A DNA stretch of 64,000 bases from Motilibacter rhizosphaerae (GTDB lineage: Bacteria; Actinomycetota; Actinomycetes; Motilibacterales; Motilibacteraceae). Below the pieces are notes generated by a model that was not told the origin of the DNA, did no database searches, and was given only the letters and a program-made list of their open reading frames with translations. The DNA is taken from NCBI RefSeq assembly GCF_004216915.1, contig NZ_SGXD01000002.1:868001-932000 (forward strand), given 5' to 3'. This document shows, piece after piece, positions 35,441 to 44,421 of the stretch. Both the position numbers and the translations under genes were made by a program. The first letter of the stretch is position 1, and the number at the start of each line of letters is the position of its first letter.

Positions 35441-36792
35441 CGGGCCAGCACGGCGTACTGCCCGTTGTCCAGGACGAGCCGGTAGCCCATGGCCTGCAGC
35501 TCGCCGACCCGGTCGCGCTGCATCTGCAGCGAGTCGATGGGGAACGACGGGACCCCCACGTCGACGAGCACCCACGGCGCGAGGCGGGGTGTCGTGTCCA
35601 GCAGCAGCACGGTGTCCCGCGCCGCGAGGTGCGGACCCACCTCGTTGTCGGCCTCGACCCGCACGCCGTGCGGCACGGCGGCGACGGCCTGGTCGGCCGC
35701 GGCGATCCGCGGGGACGTGCGCCAGGAGTCGCCGTGCCAGAGCAGCGCCCCGGGGTGGCGCCCGGTGATCCAGAGCGCGGCGACGACGGTCCACGCGACC
35801 CAGCCCAGCCGGAGGGGGCGCGGGAGCCGCTGCGCGACCCAGACGGCTGCGGCGTACATCACCGGCACCTGCACGGCGTTGTAGTGCTGCTGCAGCCCCC
35901 AGAAGTTGGGCTGGCTCGAGATCGCCCGGACCCCCAGCTGCGGCAGGCCGACGAGGGTGAGCGGCGAGACGAGCGGCAGGAAACCCCACGGCGCCAGCAG
36001 CCAGCCGAGCGTCCGCCACTTCTGCGCCGGCTCGACCGCGACGCGCAGGGCCGCGACGGGATCGGGCAGCGCGTCCAGGAACTCCTGGTAGTACGCCGTC
36101 TTCGGCACACCGATGTCGCTCAGCGCCGGGATGATGACGGCCGTCTCGACGTACGCCCCCGCCACCCCCGCGACGATGACCGCGAGACCCAGCCGGCGGT
36201 GGCGCAGCAGGACGAGCAGCACGCCGAAGCCCGCCGCGACCGCGCAGAGGTCCTCCTTGACGCCCAGCAGGCAGAGCGCTGCGGCCGCAGCCTGCCCGGG
36301 CTCCCCCGCCTGCAGCCGCTCGAACGCGAGCAGGAGCAGCGGCACCGCGATCAGCGTCTCGTGGAAGCCGACGACCGAGGCCTCCTGGAAGGGCCAGGCG
36401 AGGCCGAACGCCAGCGCGAGGGGGTACGCCGCGGCCGTCCCGAGCGCCCGGCGCGCGAGCACCCACGCGAGCAGCGTCGAGACCGCGACGAGCAGGGCCT
36501 GCGCGACGAGCAGCATGCGCGGGTCGGCCCAGACCCAGTAGAACGGCGAGAGCAGCGCGAGCACCGGGCTGAAGTGGTCGCCCAGCGCGAGCATCCGCGG
36601 GCCGCCGCCGATGTGGGTGCCGAGCGCCTCCTCGACCGGCGCCTGGAAGCGGGAGTAGTGCCGCACGGTCGCGTCGAACAGCGTGAGGTCCCACGACCCG
36701 ATGCGGTACGTCCGCCAGGCGACGAGGCCGATCGCCAGCTGGAAGGCGCCGACCAGGGCTGCGAGGAGCAGGGGCGCAGCGCGGCGGGGCAC
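35437..36792 (-). CDS. DUF2079 family membrane protein (GT-C-like)
   Basis: A 451-residue polytopic protein. VAWRTYRIGSWDLTLFDAT, then HFSPVLALLSPFYWVW, VVGFHETLIAVPLLLLAFE and VKEDLCAVAAG are the family's conserved stretches; there are about ten membrane segments and a C-terminal extracytoplasmic domain. DUF2079 proteins resemble GT-C transferases, but their role is unproven. The GTG at 36792 lies 7 bases after a TACGGT -10 box and is preferred to a GTG at 36801. It heads the three-gene operon with the GT-C protein and the DPM1/ArnC-like GT2. Confidence 0.75.
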   Translation of the reverse strand: MPRRAAPLLLAALVGAFQLAIGLVAWRTYRIGSWDLTLFDATVRHYSRFQAPVEEALGTHIGGGPRMLALGDHFSPVLALLSPFYWVWADPRMLLVAQALLVAVSTLLAWVLARRALGTAAAYPLALAFGLAWPFQEASVVGFHETLIAVPLLLLAFERLQAGEPGQAAAAALCLLGVKEDLCAVAAGFGVLLVLLRHRRLGLAVIVAGVAGAYVETAVIIPALSDIGVPKTAYYQEFLDALPDPVAALRVAVEPAQKWRTLGWLLAPWGFLPLVSPLTLVGLPQLGVRAISSQPNFWGLQQHYNAVQVPVMYAAAVWVAQRLPRPLRLGWVAWTVVAALWITGRHPGALLWHGDSWRTSPRIAAADQAVAAVPHGVRVEADNEVGPHLAARDTVLLLDTTPRLAPWVLVDVGVPSFPIDSLQMQRDRVGELQAMGYRLVLDNGQYAVLAR

Positions 36793-36799
36793 GCGCGGC

Positions 36800-36809
36800 A
36801 CCGTACCGT
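36800..36809. promoter_or_regulatory. Overlapping divergent -10 boxes of two leaderless genes
   Basis: Plus strand TACCGT (36804-36809), 7 bases to GTG 36817; minus strand TACGGT (36805-36800), 7 bases to GTG 36792. The two hexamers share the base pairs at 36804-36805. Only 24 bases separate the start codons. Confidence 0.6.
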
Positions 36810-36816
36810 GAGCCGC

Positions 36817-37494
36817 GTGGCGACCCCGACCGACCTGCTGCGGACCGCGCTGACCGACGACCCGGCCCGCCCGTTCCTCACGTTCTACGACGACGGCAGC
36901 GACGAGCGCATCGAGCTGTCGGTGCGGACCTTCGACAACTGGGTCGCGAAGACCGCGAACCACCTGCAGGACGAGCTCGCCCTCTCGGCCGGCTCGACGC
37001 TGGCGCTCGCCCTCCCGACGCACTGGCAAGCAGCGGTCTGGCTCCAGGCCTGCTGGGCGCTGGGCGTCGTGGTGCACCCGGTGCCCGAGGACGCGCCGCT
37101 GCCGGCGGCCGACGCCACGGTCGTGGCCGAGCCCGCGAGCGGCGACGTCGCGCTCACGCTGCGCCCCGCCCTGCTCGCCGGCCGCGAGGTGCTCGGCTCC
37201 GCCGACGTCTTCGTCCCGTACGCGCCGGTGGGGCCCGACGAGGCTGCGCTCGTGCTCGACGGCCGGACCTGGAGCCGGGAGGAGCTCGGGGAGCTCGGCG
37301 CGCAGCAGGCGCAGCAGGCCGGGATCGGGCGCGGGGCCCGGACGCTGTCCACCCTGCCGCTGCACGACGTCGCGGGCATCGGCGCCGCGCTGCTCGTCCC
37401 GCTCGCGGTCGGCGGGTCGGTCGTGCTCTGCCGCGACGCCGACCCCGCCCGGCTCGACGCCCGCCGCGTCACCGAGCGGGTGGACGCGCCCTAG
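36817..37494 (+). CDS. TIGR03089 family protein (AMP-binding-like)
   Basis: A 225-residue protein matching the actinobacterial TIGR03089 group, a truncated relative of acyl-adenylate enzymes (TFYDDGSDERIELSV, LALALPTHWQAAVWLQACW). It lacks the C-terminal adenylation domain, so catalysis is unproven. In mycobacteria the homologue lies near the LCP/rml/manC cluster, as here. Leaderless GTG start. Confidence 0.75.
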   Translation: MATPTDLLRTALTDDPARPFLTFYDDGSDERIELSVRTFDNWVAKTANHLQDELALSAGSTLALALPTHWQAAVWLQACWALGVVVHPVPEDAPLPAADATVVAEPASGDVALTLRPALLAGREVLGSADVFVPYAPVGPDEAALVLDGRTWSREELGELGAQQAQQAGIGRGARTLSTLPLHDVAGIGAALLVPLAVGGSVVLCRDADPARLDARRVTERVDAP

Positions 37495-37497
37495 CCG

Positions 37498-40400
37498 TCA
37501 GGTGGCGAGCGCGAGCCGGAGCTCGGCGTCGCTCGCCACGCCGTACGCCGCCCGCACGGCCTCGAGGGTGACCTCGACCGAGCGCGGGGTGAGGAACAGC
37601 GACGCGGCGATCTGCCGCGCGTCCGCCCCGTCCGCCGCCATGCCGGCAACCCGCCGCTGCGTGGTCGTGAGCCGGCGCCGCCCGGCCCGCTCGTCGGGGG
37701 CGCGCCCGCCGCACTCGGTCAGCTGGGCCGCGGCGGAGCGGCGCAGCCCCTCGGCACCGCACTCCTCGGCCAGCTCGAGCACGGAGACGAGCAGAGCCTC
37801 GCGCTCGGCGTCCGGCACGGCCCCGACCAGCGCGTGCTGGGCGTGCGCGAGCTCGAGCCGCCAGGGCGTGCTGCTCAGCACGGCGACGGCCTCCGCCGGC
37901 CGGCCGAGCAGCCGGAGGGCGCGGCCGACGGCGCGGGAGGCGCCCCACTGCCGGCCGATGTCGAGCTCCTGCTCGAGCAGTGCGCGGGCCTCGGGCTCGC
38001 GTCCGAGCTGGCGCAGCGCGAGCGCGCGCAGCGAGCGCCACGGCGACCAGGCGGGGTTGCGGACGCCGAGCACGACCTCGCCCGAGCCGTCGACGCACGC
38101 GAGTGCCCGCGCGGGGTCGCCCTCGGTGAGCAGCAGCCGGGCCTCGGCCTCGACCCACAGCCGCTCGCCGTCGCCCATGCGCCCGTGGTCGTCGTGCGCG
38201 TCGAAGAAGGCGCGCGCAGCGGCGGTGTCCCCGCGGTCCAGCAGCACGCCGACGATGAAGGCCTCGCCGTAGGACGCGGCGACCGGTGGTGCCGCCCAGC
38301 GCTGGCTCTGCTCGATCGCCGTGCGCAGCGCGAGCTCCGCCTCGCGCAGGTCCCCGCGCCGCCAGAGCGCGTGACCGCGCCACATGTGCGTCGCCAACGC
38401 CGAGAACAGCGACCCCTGCTGGTGCGCGCGGCGCAGCATGTCGTCCCAGAAGCTGCCGAGCTCGATGTCGGCGAGCTCCTGCACGAACGCCCCGACGACC
38501 CAGAACAGCCCCGGGTCGGACTGCTGCAGCACGCCGCCGGCCAGCGCGTCGCGGCACAGTGCCACGCAGCGGTCGCGGTCCTCGGCGGCGCGGAGCAGCT
38601 CCCACGCGCGGGTGACCGCGAGCATGCGGGCGCCCGGGCCGTCGCCCTCCAGGGGCTGCACGGGGGCGTCGAACCACTCGCGCAGCGGCAGCCCGTGCAT
38701 GTGCGCGCCGACCCGCTCGAGCGCGACGAGCGCCTGCCGCGCGTCGACCATGTCGAGCGGCAGCTCGGCGGCGGCGCGGCGGGAGAAGGCGGTGACCCGG
38801 CCCCGCTCGCCCGCGAACACCAGCGAGTGCCCGAGGACCTGGGCGACCGTCGCGCGCAGCCGCGGCTCCCCGGCCAGCGCGTACGCCTGCTCGAGGTGGC
38901 CGATCGCCGCGTCGCCGTCGCCGAGCGTCTCGACCCTGCCGAGCTCGAGCAGCAGCGCCGCCCGCGCGGCCGGCTCCGGCGGCTCCTCCAGCGCCCGGCG
39001 CAGGTACGCGACCGCGCCCTCCGGCGCGCCGCGGTCGACCGCGGTCGCGGCAGCGGCGGTGAGCACCTCGACGACCCACGCGCTGCCCCTGGCCGGCACC
39101 TGCAGCAGGTGCGCGGCGACGCGCTCGGCCGCCTCGCCCCGCGCGGCGAGGACCGTCGCCGCCCGCTCGTGCGCCAGCTCCCGGTGCCCGGGCGGCAGGC
39201 TGCGGTAGACCGCGTCACCGACGAGCGGGTGGACGAAGCCGACCGGCGGCTCGGGACGCAGCACCTCGGCCGCGGCGAGCTCGGCCACGGCGTCGGCGGC
39301 GGCCGGCTCGGCGAGCCCGGTGAAGGCCGCGAGGGCGGGCAGGCTCGCACCGTCGCCGAGCACGGCCACGGCGCGGGCCACCTCGCGCACCTGCTCGGAG
39401 GTCCGCGCCAGCCGCATGCCCACCAGGCTGGTCACAGCGCGCGAGCCGATGGCCTCCACCGTCCCGGCGGCGTCCGCGTCGGGGCGCACGCCCTCGGACT
39501 CGAGCGCGCGGAGCAGCTGGCGGACGAGCAGCGGGTTGCCCCCGGTCGCGCGGTGGCACGCCGAGACGAAGGCGGGCGCCGCTGGCGAGCCGAGCCCCGC
39601 CGCGACCAGGGTGGCGACGCCCTCGCGCGAGATCGGGCCGGGCTCGACCGACACCGTCGAGGGGTCGTGCGCCACCTCCGCGACGAGCGCGGCGTCGGTG
39701 GGCACCTCCCCCGTGCGCAGCCCGCTCGCGACGAGGGCGCGCAGCCCCTCGACGCGCCGCAGGAGGTACGCGAGGAACCGCAGCGACGCCGGGTCGCACC
39801 ACTGCAGGTCGTCGACGACGAGCACGACCGGGCGCTCTGCGGCCAGGTTGACCACGAGCCAGTACAGCCCGTGGAGCGCCGCGAACGACCCCTCGGCGCG
39901 CTGCTCGGCGGTGTCGAACACGCCCGCCGCGGCCGCCGCCGGGCCGGTGAGGAGCCTCTCGCGCGCCGCGGGGTCGAGCAGGACCGGCTCGAACAGCTGG
40001 CGCACGACACCGAACGCGTACTCCCGCTCGAGCCCGCTGCCCCGGGCGCCGAGGACGAGCGCGCCGGCGGCAGTGCCCTGCCGGCGCACCTCGCCGAGCA
40101 GGCGGCTCTTGCCGATGCCGGCCGGCCCGGCGATGACGAGCGCTCCGCCGCGCCCGGCCGTCGCCGCGCCCACCTGCTCGGCGAGGCGGGCCAGCTCGGG
40201 CTCGCGGTCGACGATGGCCCCGGCCTCGCCCGCGGGGACGGGACGGTGCGGCGCGGCAGCGGCAGGCTGCCCGGTGGGAGCCGGCTCGGCGGCTCGGGCG
40301 GTGGGCACGGCGGGCGGCAGGGCGAGGGCGAGCCCCTCGTCCTGGGCGAGGATGCGCGCCTCGATCTCGCGCAGCGCCGGGCCCGGGTCCACCCCGAGCT

Positions 40401-41142
40401 CGTCGGCGAGCAGCGTCCGTGCCCGGCGGAGCGCGCCCAGCGCGTCGGACTGCCGGTGCGCGCGGTAGAGGGCCAGCGCCAGGAGCCGCCAGCGCTCCTC
40501 GCGCAGCGGCTCCTCCGCGGTCAGCTTCTCGATCTCCGGCACGAGCACCGCGGCCCCGCCCGTGTCGAGGCGCGCCGCCAGCAGCCGCTCGCGGGCGACG
40601 GCCGCGAGCTCGCGCAGCCTCCCCGCCTCGCCCGTGGCCCAGCTGCGCCCGGCCCACTCGGCGTACGGGTCGCCGCGGTACAGCTCGAGCGCCTCCTCGA
40701 GCAGCGGGACGGCGGCGGCGCCGGCCAGGGCGGCGCCGCGGGAGACCAGCCGCTCGAAGCGCCAGGCGTCGACCGCCCCGGGCGGCAGGCGCAGCACGTA
40801 GCCTGCCGGGTCGCGGCGCAGGACCCCCTCGCGGCTGCGCGCGTCGCGGGCGGGCTCGAGCGCACGGCGCAGGTGCGAGACCACCGGGTGGAGCGCGGCC
40901 GGGGTGGCGCTGCCGCTCTCGTCGCCCCAGAGCAGGTCGATGATCCGCTCGGCCGGCACCGGCGCGCCACGGGCGAGGACGAGCAGCGCGAGCAGGCTGC
41001 GGCGGCGCGGGCCGCCGAGGTCCACCTCGACGGCGCTCCCGGGAGCCGAGGGCTCGTCGCGGTGCACGGCGAGGCGGCCGAGCACCTGCACCCGCAGCGC
41101 ACCGACCTCGTCGACGTCCTGCCCGGACCCGCGGACCTGCAC
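37498..41142 (-). CDS. SARP-AAA-TPR-LuxR regulator (AfsR-like)
   Basis: A 1214-residue transcription regulator with a SARP-type winged helix (about 15-115), a BTAD region (about 125-265), an AAA/NB-ARC-like ATPase (Walker A GPAGIGKS, 339-346; Walker B LVVDDLQWCD), a long helical TPR-like middle, and a C-terminal LuxR HTH (TTTQRRVAGMAADG, then QIAASLFLTPRSVEVTL, last ~65 residues). Having DNA-binding domains at both ends is unusual; most SARPs end with TPRs. Targets and signal are unknown. It is separated from the wall-enzyme genes by 104 bases. Confidence 0.88.
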   Translation of the reverse strand: MQVRGSGQDVDEVGALRVQVLGRLAVHRDEPSAPGSAVEVDLGGPRRRSLLALLVLARGAPVPAERIIDLLWGDESGSATPAALHPVVSHLRRALEPARDARSREGVLRRDPAGYVLRLPPGAVDAWRFERLVSRGAALAGAAAVPLLEEALELYRGDPYAEWAGRSWATGEAGRLRELAAVARERLLAARLDTGGAAVLVPEIEKLTAEEPLREERWRLLALALYRAHRQSDALGALRRARTLLADELGVDPGPALREIEARILAQDEGLALALPPAVPTARAAEPAPTGQPAAAAPHRPVPAGEAGAIVDREPELARLAEQVGAATAGRGGALVIAGPAGIGKSRLLGEVRRQGTAAGALVLGARGSGLEREYAFGVVRQLFEPVLLDPAARERLLTGPAAAAAGVFDTAEQRAEGSFAALHGLYWLVVNLAAERPVVLVVDDLQWCDPASLRFLAYLLRRVEGLRALVASGLRTGEVPTDAALVAEVAHDPSTVSVEPGPISREGVATLVAAGLGSPAAPAFVSACHRATGGNPLLVRQLLRALESEGVRPDADAAGTVEAIGSRAVTSLVGMRLARTSEQVREVARAVAVLGDGASLPALAAFTGLAEPAAADAVAELAAAEVLRPEPPVGFVHPLVGDAVYRSLPPGHRELAHERAATVLAARGEAAERVAAHLLQVPARGSAWVVEVLTAAAATAVDRGAPEGAVAYLRRALEEPPEPAARAALLLELGRVETLGDGDAAIGHLEQAYALAGEPRLRATVAQVLGHSLVFAGERGRVTAFSRRAAAELPLDMVDARQALVALERVGAHMHGLPLREWFDAPVQPLEGDGPGARMLAVTRAWELLRAAEDRDRCVALCRDALAGGVLQQSDPGLFWVVGAFVQELADIELGSFWDDMLRRAHQQGSLFSALATHMWRGHALWRRGDLREAELALRTAIEQSQRWAAPPVAASYGEAFIVGVLLDRGDTAAARAFFDAHDDHGRMGDGERLWVEAEARLLLTEGDPARALACVDGSGEVVLGVRNPAWSPWRSLRALALRQLGREPEARALLEQELDIGRQWGASRAVGRALRLLGRPAEAVAVLSSTPWRLELAHAQHALVGAVPDAEREALLVSVLELAEECGAEGLRRSAAAQLTECGGRAPDERAGRRRLTTTQRRVAGMAADGADARQIAASLFLTPRSVEVTLEAVRAAYGVASDAELRLALAT

Positions 41143-41246
41143 AGGTGCGACCGTAGAGGACGCGGCCCCGTCACGGGGGCCGCTCGCGCCAACGCGCGGG
41201 ACGCGCGTGGACCAGCGGGTCAGCGGGCGAGCAGGTCAGCGAGCGG

Positions 41247-42470
41247 TCAGCGGTGCCGGGAGCTGCTCGTCGCCCTGCTGCTCGGGCTGGGGCTCGGGCT
41301 GGGGCTCGCGCTGGGCGGCACCGTCACCGGCGGCACGGGGGCCGAGAGGCGCAGCTCGCTGTTGAGCACGAACTGCTGCTGGCGCTTCCACGACGTGCGC
41401 TGCGCGCGCGCCCCCTTGGCGGCCGGGGCGGCGACGGGCACGACGACGCTCGACCAGATGAAGGTCTGGCAGGTGCGCTGCGCGGGCGGCTCGGCGTTGC
41501 AGGTGACCTTCCACTGCCGGCCGTTGGCGGCGGTGAAGGTCCCCGTGCGCGCGAGCGGGCTCGCGTCCCAGCGCGGGCTCACCGCGTCGAGCTCGGTCAC
41601 CCGGTTGCGCACCCACGCGGTCTGCGCGACGTAGCGCTTGGCCACCTTGTCGTACACCGCGGTCGACGTCTTCACCGCGTCCGTGCAGCGCGCGCGGGGC
41701 GGCGCGCCGTACGTGCAGGAGACGTCCCACCAGGTGCCGTCGATGAGGTGGATGCCCGGGGTCGTCATCGGGTCGAGCGACCACCACGTGGTCCGCTTCA
41801 GCGCGCCGGCCCAGCTCAGGCTGATGTGGATGTGGTCGGTGTGCGCCTCGGCGCCGGTGTAGGGCAGCCAGCCGGCCTCCGGCTCGTACGCCCGCCACAT
41901 CTGCCGGTTCCAGATGAGGTACATGACACCGAGCCGGCGGGCCATCGCCGCCTGGTTGCCGTACTGGTCGGGGGCGGTGAGCCAGCCGAGGAAGGCCGCG
42001 GCGATGGCCCGGCCCTGGACCGTCGTGCCGTCGAGCATGACGTCGAGGGCGCGGCCCTCCTTGTGCTCGCTGGTCCCGCCGACCGAGCACCCGCGGGTGA
42101 TCCCGATGGTCGTGATCGAGGGGTACGTCGCGCGGATGAGGTCCGCGAGCCCGAGCGCGCCCGGCTGCGGGGCGGCGCTGCACCCGGTCTGCCCGTCGTA
42201 GGAGGCGAGGTCGTCGATCCACGCGGGGAACTGCGGGGTCGCGGGGGTCGGCTCGGGCGGGAGCACCTCGGTGGGGCTGGGGCTCGGGCTGGGGATGGGC
42301 GCAGGGGTGGAGCCCGGAGACGACGGAGCGGGAGCACCGGCGGGCGCGCTCGCGGCGGGCGCACCGCTGGGGCCGGGGGCGGGCGCAGCGGCGGAGGCCG
42401 CGCCGGCTCCCGCCAGCGCGAACGGGAGGGCCAGCGCGGCGGTCAGCAGGGCGAGGGCAGGACGGCGCAC
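41247..42470 (-). CDS. Secreted M15-like (ARB_07466-type) peptidase with shared C-terminal module
   Basis: A 407-residue exported protein: signal peptide, a Pro/Ser/Ala-rich linker to about residue 80, a catalytic domain (about 82-230) and a C-terminal module. The domain has SEHKEGRALDVML with H136 and D143 and HTDHIHIS with H213, the metal-binding pattern of D-Ala-D-Ala carboxypeptidase-like/ARB_07466 proteins, so it probably cuts peptide cross-links or other wall peptides. Cysteines at 252, 262, 324 and 334 belong to the module shared with the next two genes. GTG at 42470 has AAGGAGG just upstream. Ends with a Ser/Pro tail. Confidence 0.8.
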   Translation of the reverse strand: MRRPALALLTAALALPFALAGAGAASAAAPAPGPSGAPAASAPAGAPAPSSPGSTPAPIPSPSPSPTEVLPPEPTPATPQFPAWIDDLASYDGQTGCSAAPQPGALGLADLIRATYPSITTIGITRGCSVGGTSEHKEGRALDVMLDGTTVQGRAIAAAFLGWLTAPDQYGNQAAMARRLGVMYLIWNRQMWRAYEPEAGWLPYTGAEAHTDHIHISLSWAGALKRTTWWSLDPMTTPGIHLIDGTWWDVSCTYGAPPRARCTDAVKTSTAVYDKVAKRYVAQTAWVRNRVTELDAVSPRWDASPLARTGTFTAANGRQWKVTCNAEPPAQRTCQTFIWSSVVVPVAAPAAKGARAQRTSWKRQQQFVLNSELRLSAPVPPVTVPPSASPSPSPSPSSRATSSSRHR

Positions 42471-42574
42471 ACGCCCTCCTTCGGCGTGTCGCACCCGTCC
42501 CTGAAGCACCACGGGTCACATGATGCACGGTGGCACCATCTGCCACCAGCCCCACGAGCCCCCGGGGCGCGCAC

Positions 42575-44395
42575 TCAGCTGCCCTGGAGCAGCCTCGTCC
42601 AGCGCCGCACGACCATCACGGTGGTGCGCTTCCAGACCGTCTTCCCGCTCACCGTCGCGCGCGCGAGCACGGAGGTCGCCGCCTTCGCCGAGCAGAGCCG
42701 CGGCCCGGTCTCGACATCGCACGCGACCGTCCAGGTGCGGCCGGTCGCGTCCTCGAACGCCCCCGAGTGCGCGTACGCGTTGGCCGCCCACGCCGCCCAG
42801 CCGGAGGTCGACGAGACCGTCACGGTGTCCGCGACCGCGGAGAGCGCGAAGCCCGTCCGGCGCACGACGCGCCCGCGGTGGTGGGGGTCCGCGGCGTACC
42901 AGCTGGTGCGGCTCTGCGCCGTGCACCGCTTGGTGGTGCGGAAGGTCGAGCAGGTCGTGCGCCAGGCGCGCCCGCGGTAGGTGCGCTCCCCCGCGCTCGT
43001 GTACGGCACGGCGAGCGTCGGCGGGACGACGACCGGGGCGGGCGGCGGCGAGACGACCGGCGGGGGCGTCGAGCCGGCGGCCGGCGCGAGGGCGATCCCG
43101 GTGATCCAGCTCGCCTTGAGGCCGAGCGCGGAGCGGAACGCCTCGCCGCCGAGGGTGCGGGTGGCTCCCGCGTCGTCCCTGGCCGTGAGCTGCGTCGCGG
43201 CCCCCGAGCCGTCCTTCGCGGTCACCGCGAGCGCGGACAGCGAGCCCAGCCCGAACGCGCTCGCGACCCGGCCCGCGTCGAGCTGCACCGTCCACGAGGA
43301 GTTCGGGTTCTTCGGGGACAGGCTCCAGTGGTCGTCCACGGACTTCGCGTACGCCAGCGGCGTCGACCAGACCCACTCGGAGTTGCGCGTCGCGCCGCCC
43401 GAGGACGAGAAGTAGTAGGTCTTCACCGGGCTGCCGCCGGCGTCGAGCACGGCCAGCGCGGAGCCGGGGTCGGTGTCGGTCGCGTCGACCGCCGCGACCC
43501 ACTTCGCCCCCCACGAGACGCCGCCCGAGGCCTCCGCCTCCTTGCGCCAGCCGCGGAAGACCTGGCTCGCGTCGGTGTCGTAGACGTCGCAGGCGCAGGC
43601 GCGCGTGCCGCCGGGCTTCGCGAGGATCGTCGAGAGGGCGTACGAGCGGGCGGCGACCGCCTGCGCCCGCAGCGCCTCGGCGGGCCACGAGGAGGGCACC
43701 TCCGCGAGTCCGTAGAGGTACTCGTCGTGCAGCGAGAGCGTGGTCACGGCCTCGAGCCGTCCGCGGGAGCCGCCGACGGAGGCCGAGGGCACGACGGTGA
43801 GCAGGCCGTGGCGCAGCTGGTCGCCGGCGACCTGGAGGACGGTGGCCGGCTGGTCGGCGAGCGCGCCGCGTCCGCCGCCCCACTCGACCTGCAGTGACGC
43901 CCCCGTGAGGTCGGCCGAGGTGCCGTCGGCGTGCGCGACGTGGACGGTCAGCGTGCTGCTCGCGACGGCCACGGTGACGGTGTCGGTCGGGCCGAGGTCG
44001 AGCGGTGTGCCGTCGAGCGTGAGCCGCCAGGCGCCGCCCTGCCCGGGGATGACCTGGAGGACCGAGAGGGCGAGCCCGGAGATCTCGTGGGCGACGTTGA
44101 CCCGCACGTCGCGGGCGTCGGCGACCGGCGCGACCTGCACCCCGGTGTAGTAGTGCGTGAGGATCTGCTCGGCGGTGGCGCCCTCGCTCGCCATGCCGTA
44201 CGCGCCGTACTGGCTGAGCCCGACGCCGTGCCCGAAGCCCGCCCCGGTGACGGTGACCGAGGAGGCCCCCTGGAGCCGGACGCCCGCGGCGCCGGCTGGA
44301 GTCGCGGGGACGAGCACCCCGGCCAGCAGGGCGGCGAGCGCGCCGCCCAGCAGGGCCGGGCGCAGGAGGAACGGGACGGACGGGCGACGGGCCAC
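42575..44395 (-). CDS. SpoIID/LytB-like peptidoglycan lytic protein with shared C-terminal module
   Basis: A 606-residue exported protein with a signal peptide (residues 1 to about 37). The SpoIID core shows EYLYGLAEVPSSWPAEALRA continuing to AVAARSY (225-252). The glycine-rich GHGVGLSQYGAYGMA motif is at 55-69, i.e. before the core rather than after it as in Bacillus SpoIID. SpoIID enzymes are lytic transglycosylase-type and act on peptidoglycan. The last ~150 residues carry C482, C491, C559 and C568, the same layout as the neighbours. GTG has GAGGAG upstream. Confidence 0.82.
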   Translation of the reverse strand: MARRPSVPFLLRPALLGGALAALLAGVLVPATPAGAAGVRLQGASSVTVTGAGFGHGVGLSQYGAYGMASEGATAEQILTHYYTGVQVAPVADARDVRVNVAHEISGLALSVLQVIPGQGGAWRLTLDGTPLDLGPTDTVTVAVASSTLTVHVAHADGTSADLTGASLQVEWGGGRGALADQPATVLQVAGDQLRHGLLTVVPSASVGGSRGRLEAVTTLSLHDEYLYGLAEVPSSWPAEALRAQAVAARSYALSTILAKPGGTRACACDVYDTDASQVFRGWRKEAEASGGVSWGAKWVAAVDATDTDPGSALAVLDAGGSPVKTYYFSSSGGATRNSEWVWSTPLAYAKSVDDHWSLSPKNPNSSWTVQLDAGRVASAFGLGSLSALAVTAKDGSGAATQLTARDDAGATRTLGGEAFRSALGLKASWITGIALAPAAGSTPPPVVSPPPAPVVVPPTLAVPYTSAGERTYRGRAWRTTCSTFRTTKRCTAQSRTSWYAADPHHRGRVVRRTGFALSAVADTVTVSSTSGWAAWAANAYAHSGAFEDATGRTWTVACDVETGPRLCSAKAATSVLARATVSGKTVWKRTTVMVVRRWTRLLQGS

Positions 44396-44421
44396 GGGGC
44401 TCGCTCCTCGCAGGTGGTGCT

